The position numbers were made by a program, and so were the translations under genes. Of a DNA stretch of 64,000 bases, positions 59,510-64,000 are shown piece by piece (the stretch's first letter is position 1; each line of letters opens with the position of its first letter). The notes below the pieces were generated by a model. That model was given only the letters and a program-made list of their open reading frames with translations. It ran no database searches and had not been told where the DNA came from. The stretch comes from Malachius bipustulatus (taxonomy: Eukaryota; Arthropoda; Insecta; Coleoptera; Melyridae): positions 76,938,186-77,002,185 of the forward strand of contig OU342630.1 in the NCBI GenBank assembly GCA_910589415.1. Direction: 5' to 3'.

Positions 59510-60085
59510 ATATTTTCATTAATAAATAATAATATTTACTGTTTGAGCGCCGATTAAATTCTTTTTCATATGTTAGTATAGCGAAGGTTTAGGCCTGCGT
59601 GAAATGTTTTTGTCCCTAATTTTACGACACTGGAAAAATTTACATTTTGAAAACACATTTTAAGCCGCCATTCTTTTCATTTTGGGCAAAATCTTTTGAG
59701 AATTTTAGGCAAAATCTCTAACGTTACTTGTTTTCTTTATAAAAACAGCATTTTAAGAAGAAAAACATACAAATAGCAACATGTGTTGTTTTGGAGAGAA
59801 ATGTTGTTTATTTATATTTTTTTGATAATTTGTTTCACTGACATATAAAAAAATATTAGCGATCAAAAAGTAGCCAAAACTGAATATAAAAATATGTGTA
59901 GAGAAGTTGAGTTTTGTATTTCAAATAATTCCAGATAACATCAAAAAACTGAAAAAAAACTATTTTTTGGCATCCTGTATTGCGAAGACCATGAGTTTGC
60001 GGACCTTTTTAATTTAAAGCTTAATAGGAACTTTTTCCTGACAATCACACCTCTTATTTTCCGATAAATGTTTTGAAACACCCGG

Positions 60086-60264
60086 TATAATAAGAGTAGC
60101 CTTATTATAAGAGTAGCCTTATTAGCCTTCTACTAATAAGCTCCTAAAAATTAATAATCGTTAAAGAGGCTTAGAAATCTTCCGGGTATTTTAAGCGAGA
60201 TACTCAGATCTCAGAATAGAATTTCAAGGGAACGTCTGTATTCTCTTAAAATCCACATCAAAAT
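60086..60264. other. Spacer
   Basis: Short AT-rich spacer; AAGAGTAGCCTTATT is tandemly repeated at 60093-60123. Confidence 0.45.
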
Positions 60265-61987
60265 AAAAAACCTTCTTGCGCATCAATCGCAGAAATAGTG
60301 TATTTTTATGCGATTCAATTATGAATATTTTCACCGCTTTTTAAATGGGATTTCTGAAATTTTCCATAGTCAGGTCATATTAGCGTAGTGGTTTACTGAG
60401 AAAATTTCATTTAGTTTGGACACGTGCCTTAGAATGGATTTTTAAATTTAACAAAATAAAAAAAAATTGGCAAATTTAATTTTTTTTTCCTTTTCCCGTG
60501 TCCGCCACTGGCTAACTTTACTTAAAAAATACTATTCTTTACACTACCTTTAATAAATTCGCAAAAAGTGAAAGGGGAATTTTGAAAACCGAAAATTTGA
60601 AATTTTAGAGGAATAAACATCATGTTAAAACTGTCTACTGGAAAAACTTCAGCTCAATTCCTTCAAAAAAGGCTAATAAACGGTTATAGAAATTTAGCCA
60701 TTTTTACCCTTTTCCTACCCACGCCACTGGCTTATTAATGAAAAATATGCAAATTTTACTGCATTAACTCAAATTTAAAATAATTTTCTTCCAATCGTGT
60801 TAATTCGGTTTAAATTTGTTTTTCTAACTTGCTTATAGGTAGGTAGGTATAGGGGTTCAAATTTTGGCAATTTTTTCTAAAATTGAAAAGGCCGCCATTT
60901 TGAAACGGCTCGATTTTACTCAAATACAGAACCAGACGCTCCTAGCGGCTATCTTACTCATAAAAAAATTTCAGCCCCCTAGATTGAAAACTGCGACCAG
61001 AAACCGTGCCTCATAGACGTTTTTTGTTTTTAATTTGGAGGGACACCCTGTAGAAGTAACGCAGCTTTAGGAATTTTTTTTTACGAAAATCAAATGTCAT
61101 TTCGAAGTTTCACAAGGGTAAAAAATTTCGTTCACTAATCCTTAAATATGAAGCTACAGTAGCGGTTTTAAAATTTTACAGAAATAAACATCATATGAAA
61201 AAAATATTAATATCTCCGTCATTTTTCTTATTTACTTCTTGAAACTTTTAAGGGTTAAAGGATATTAGTGTACTTACCTACTGTGAAAATTTCAGTTCAA
61301 TGTCTTTAAAAATGAACTCATAAACGGTTATAGAAATTTAGACATTTTTACCCTTTTCCTATCCACGCCACTGGCTTATTAATATAAATAATGCCAATTT
61401 TATTGCTTTAATTAAAATTTCAAATAGTTTTCTTGTTAATTTTATTTCAAAGTTTTATTGCCATCTTGCTCATACAGGGGCTCAAAAAATAGCAAATTTT
61501 CAAAACATTCAAATGGCTGCCATTTTGAAACGGCTTGGCCGATTTTGCTCAAGTGCAATACCAGACCACTCCTTGTGGATATCTTACTCCCACAAAAATT
61601 TCAGCCTCCTAGATTGAAAACTGCGACCTGAAATGATACCACAAGAACCGGATTGCGGGAATTTTGAAGGGACACCCTGTAGAAGTGACTCGACTTTTGG
61701 AAATTTTTTCAACGAAAATCTAACATCATTCCAACGTTTTAAAAGGATCCAAAATTTCGTTCACTAATCTTTAAAGATAAAGCTACAGGAGCGTTTTGAA
61801 AATCGAAATTTCGCGTTTTTGGAGAAATATATATATATATATATATATCGTGGGCAGGTGAATTTTGGAAAACCACTTTTTCGTGATCTGGGGGTCATGA
61901 TCGGTGGACATTTGATGAGTTTGGGTGATTTTCGAAAAGTGATGTCGTCCTCAATAGTGTATTTTTTTATTAAAAAATACACTAATA
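60265..61987 (+). mobile_element. Helitron/HINE-like element, copy 3
   Basis: Same start (AAAAAACCTTCTTGCGCATC), same 5' hairpin, same TA microsatellite (61826-61848), same 3' block and stem-loop, ending ATACACTAATA. Clearly more diverged than copies 1 and 2. It lacks the GC-rich insert, and its internal units are ~645 bases. No target duplication: left flank ACATCAAAAT, right flank GCCTAGTGG. Confidence 0.6.
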
Positions 61988-63769
61988 GCCTAGTGGATTA
62001 TTTTATTTATTTTTTTTGCAATATAAGCTTATCAGCTTACTAATACGAGCTTCCAAGCTGAAGCTCCGAGAAAATCGTATAGCCTCCAGATCTCAACAAC
62101 GTTTAGTCTTATAATCTGGCTTTGGGTAGGCAATGTCGAAGGCTTTAAAAAATATGAAAATTTAAGCGTGTTTTGTTGCCTTTTCATGTATTCTCCCCAT
62201 CGCCATCAATAAAACTTAGACAATAAGAGATCCCGTATAACTTGATTGGTTTTATAGACCATAGCCCAACTAACAATTTTATATTTTATAAATGCTGTAA
62301 GAATGTTAATAAAACAAAATTTATAAAACAGCTTTATTCCTAAGAACATTTCTAAAACGTCTATACAGCAGTTATAAACGCAAATTGGGCGCAGGTTTAT
62401 AAAACATATTTGCTTTTTAACTTGCTCTATAAGGTCAGCGTAGCACTAATATCGGATAGTTATGTAAACGTCTACTCAAGCCTTAAGAAACAAAGTCAAA
62501 CATCATTATAAAACTGTTTTATAAAGGTTATATGTTACCACTATGCAACGGTTATAAAATAAAGAGAACATTTTCAAGCAACAGTTTTATAACTAACTTC
62601 CAAGTTACATATTTGTTTTATTAGTGTGATGGATCACTGCAAGCATAAAATATATTTGTTTCATAGGTGCTAAACAATTCCTTTACTATGAGGTAGAGTG
62701 TATAATATTATCCTTAAAGAAACTAAAATGCTACGACAGGGTATTTTAATGAAAACGGGATGTTGTATAGCTACTCACTTTCGTACTTACAAGTCAAATT
62801 ATCGTGGCTCCTAAGATCTCCTAAAAGTCAATTTTACTTGCGAAGTAAATTTTATTGTGAAATATATAGTATATATGTGGTAATATTTCAACGCGCCACA
62901 GTTAAAATTGATATTAGAAATATTAAAAATTTAAAAAAAAATAAAAAAAAATAAAAATTCATGATAATATAATAATAGGTACGTGTAAACTTTTTTTTTA
63001 AAGAATATACTTCAACTGATATGTTTTTTATTGTTAAAAGGTGGTAACTACTGACTCAAAATTATACATAATTCAACAATGGCGTCTGTTCATAGGTGCT
63101 TAATTCTGTATCCAATATGGCTGGTACCTAATAAAACAATTTTGTATCTAAAGTCGACCTTATATGGCAAGAAAGCAGAATTAGTGACTTTTATAAAACA
63201 ATATAGTTACGACATTCAACATATCCAAAATACAGGACCGTATATTCGATGTTTATCAAACAATAATAATGATACCTATTATGTATGTTATTATTATTAT
63301 TTTTAAATTACCCAACAGAAACATAGAATTTCCAGTTACAGCGACCAGTTAAAGTACAATTGAAATCCAAATAAATAGCACAATACACAAAAACAGTATT
63401 ATATTATACATCAGGTTGTTGATGAATAGGTGGTACTTGGGAAGTACCGGCGTTCATACTACTTGAAGTGACATTGCAGTAAAATAATTATCATTAAAAT
63501 TATAATATTACTTTAAATATAATATTATAATAATTAAATGCCGTTAAAGAATTTATAAAAAATTATTCGATTATTATTAACTGTGTAAATTTCATTTCTA
63601 TTTGTTCACGCGATATTAAGCGACACTAGGGAAGAACGGCAACTTTGAATTGCAAAATATGAGTAAAATCGCGTATTTAAATATCCCACCATAGAAAAAT
63701 AATAATACGGTTCTGCAATTGCCCTCTCCATAAGATGCTGTGTTCAAAATACGTTGTTGTGCATAATAC
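61988..63769. other. AT-rich DNA with TTTATAAAAC words
   Basis: 62255-62600 contains scattered TTTATAAAAC / GTTTTATAA words that recall the minisatellite at the window end but without a fixed period. Frames at 62760-62954 and 63079-63306 have no domain. Confidence 0.35.
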
Positions 63770-64000
63770 AGTTGGTATGCAAGTCTTACCGAACAAATTT
63801 GTGGTATAACATTGGCTTGTATGACAGTTACAGAACAAATCTGTTTTATAACACTGAACTGGAGACAAGTACAGAATACATTTGTTTTATAATTCTGTTC
63901 TCGGTGACCATTAGAAAATATAAGGCAAACAGGTTGCCAGTTAAGTAATATACAGAAGAAATCTGTTTTATAACACTGAACTGCGTGACAATTACAGAAC
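63770..64000 (+). repeat. ~43 bp minisatellite, continuing past the window
   Basis: Imperfect units of ~43 bases, consensus ATGACAGTTACAGAACAAAT then CTGTTTTATAACACTGAACT. Units start near 63777, 63820, 63863, 63908 and 63987; one gap is stretched by inserted sequence. The last unit is cut by the window edge. Confidence 0.7.

Larger units (their letters stand above)
58649..60085. mobile_element. CAGGGTGTTTC-ended element interrupted by a solo LTR
   Basis: Left end CAGGGTGTTTCAAAATATTT, right end ATGTTTTGAAACACCCGG-TA. ATCGAAAAATGAAAGGTGTGA on the left mirrors TCACACCTCTTATTTTCCGAT on the right, giving ~45 bp terminal repeats. Without the 704 bp LTR and its 4 bp duplication it is ~730 bp. It shares a GATATCTCAGGAACCGTTT block with the 6.9 kb element. 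No transposase. Confidence 0.78.

Noticed and set aside
1..64000. CRISPR arrays, bacterial operons, rRNA operons
   Set aside because: No regularly spaced direct repeats with unique spacers, no ribosome-binding-site-led gene clusters; the sequence is clearly eukaryotic.

Overview
This window looks like intergenic or deep intronic DNA from an arthropod, most likely an insect. It is AT-rich, has no bacterial-style gene packing, and is built from layers of degraded transposable elements. I could not support a single intact host protein-coding gene. The longest open frames (60-143 codons) nearly all fall inside repeats, and several exist only because a repeat is palindromic. The exact order is not proven; a beetle or other holometabolous insect is a guess from the element types.

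Layout. 1-0.8 kb: 3' end of a non-LTR retrotransposon (RNase H plus CCHC-like tail). 1.2 kb: a weak Tc1-like transposase scrap. 5.9-9 kb: inverted-ended repeats and the first elements with CAGGGTG ends. 10.2-10.5 kb: a retroposon-type 3' end with an ATT tail. 13.5-15.8 kb: a 2.2 kb foldback element. 17.7 kb: a 239 bp MITE. 19.4-22.3 kb: CAGGGTG elements, one carrying a broken IS630/Tc1/mariner-type transposase. 22.7-23.1 kb: a GC-rich island ending in a good splice donor on the minus strand, the best candidate for a host exon. 23.9-26.1 kb: another CAGGGTG element and a decayed Ty3/gypsy pol fragment. 28.2-29.5 kb: two PIF/Harbinger-type elements back to back sharing a TTA target site. 32-33.6 kb: a composite palindrome and a 5S-derived SINE. 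36 kb: a mariner transposase pseudogene. 39 kb: a second non-LTR 3' end. 40-45.3 kb and 60.3-62 kb: three copies of a ~2 kb Helitron/HINE-like element, the first split by a palindrome inserted in its TA microsatellite. 47.6-48.8 kb: a retroposon with a 12 bp target duplication and a Harbinger deletion derivative with ~108 bp terminal inverted repeats that appear identical. 51.4-54.7 kb: a near-perfect 851 bp palindrome and a Tc1-like element containing a four-unit palindrome. 57-60.1 kb: two more CAGGGTG elements, the second carrying a nested solo LTR with TATA box and initiator. 63.8-64 kb: a ~43 bp minisatellite running off the window.

The most unusual content is the set of long palindromes. 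They have TACAGGGTG-like ends, TA flanks and interchangeable outer ends around a shared ordered interior (19.4, 22.1, 41.8 and 51.4 kb). One element with such ends still encodes pieces of a TA-targeting transposase, which suggests how the others move. The near-perfect arms could form long hairpin RNA if transcribed. All identities were judged by eye; no alignments or searches were run.
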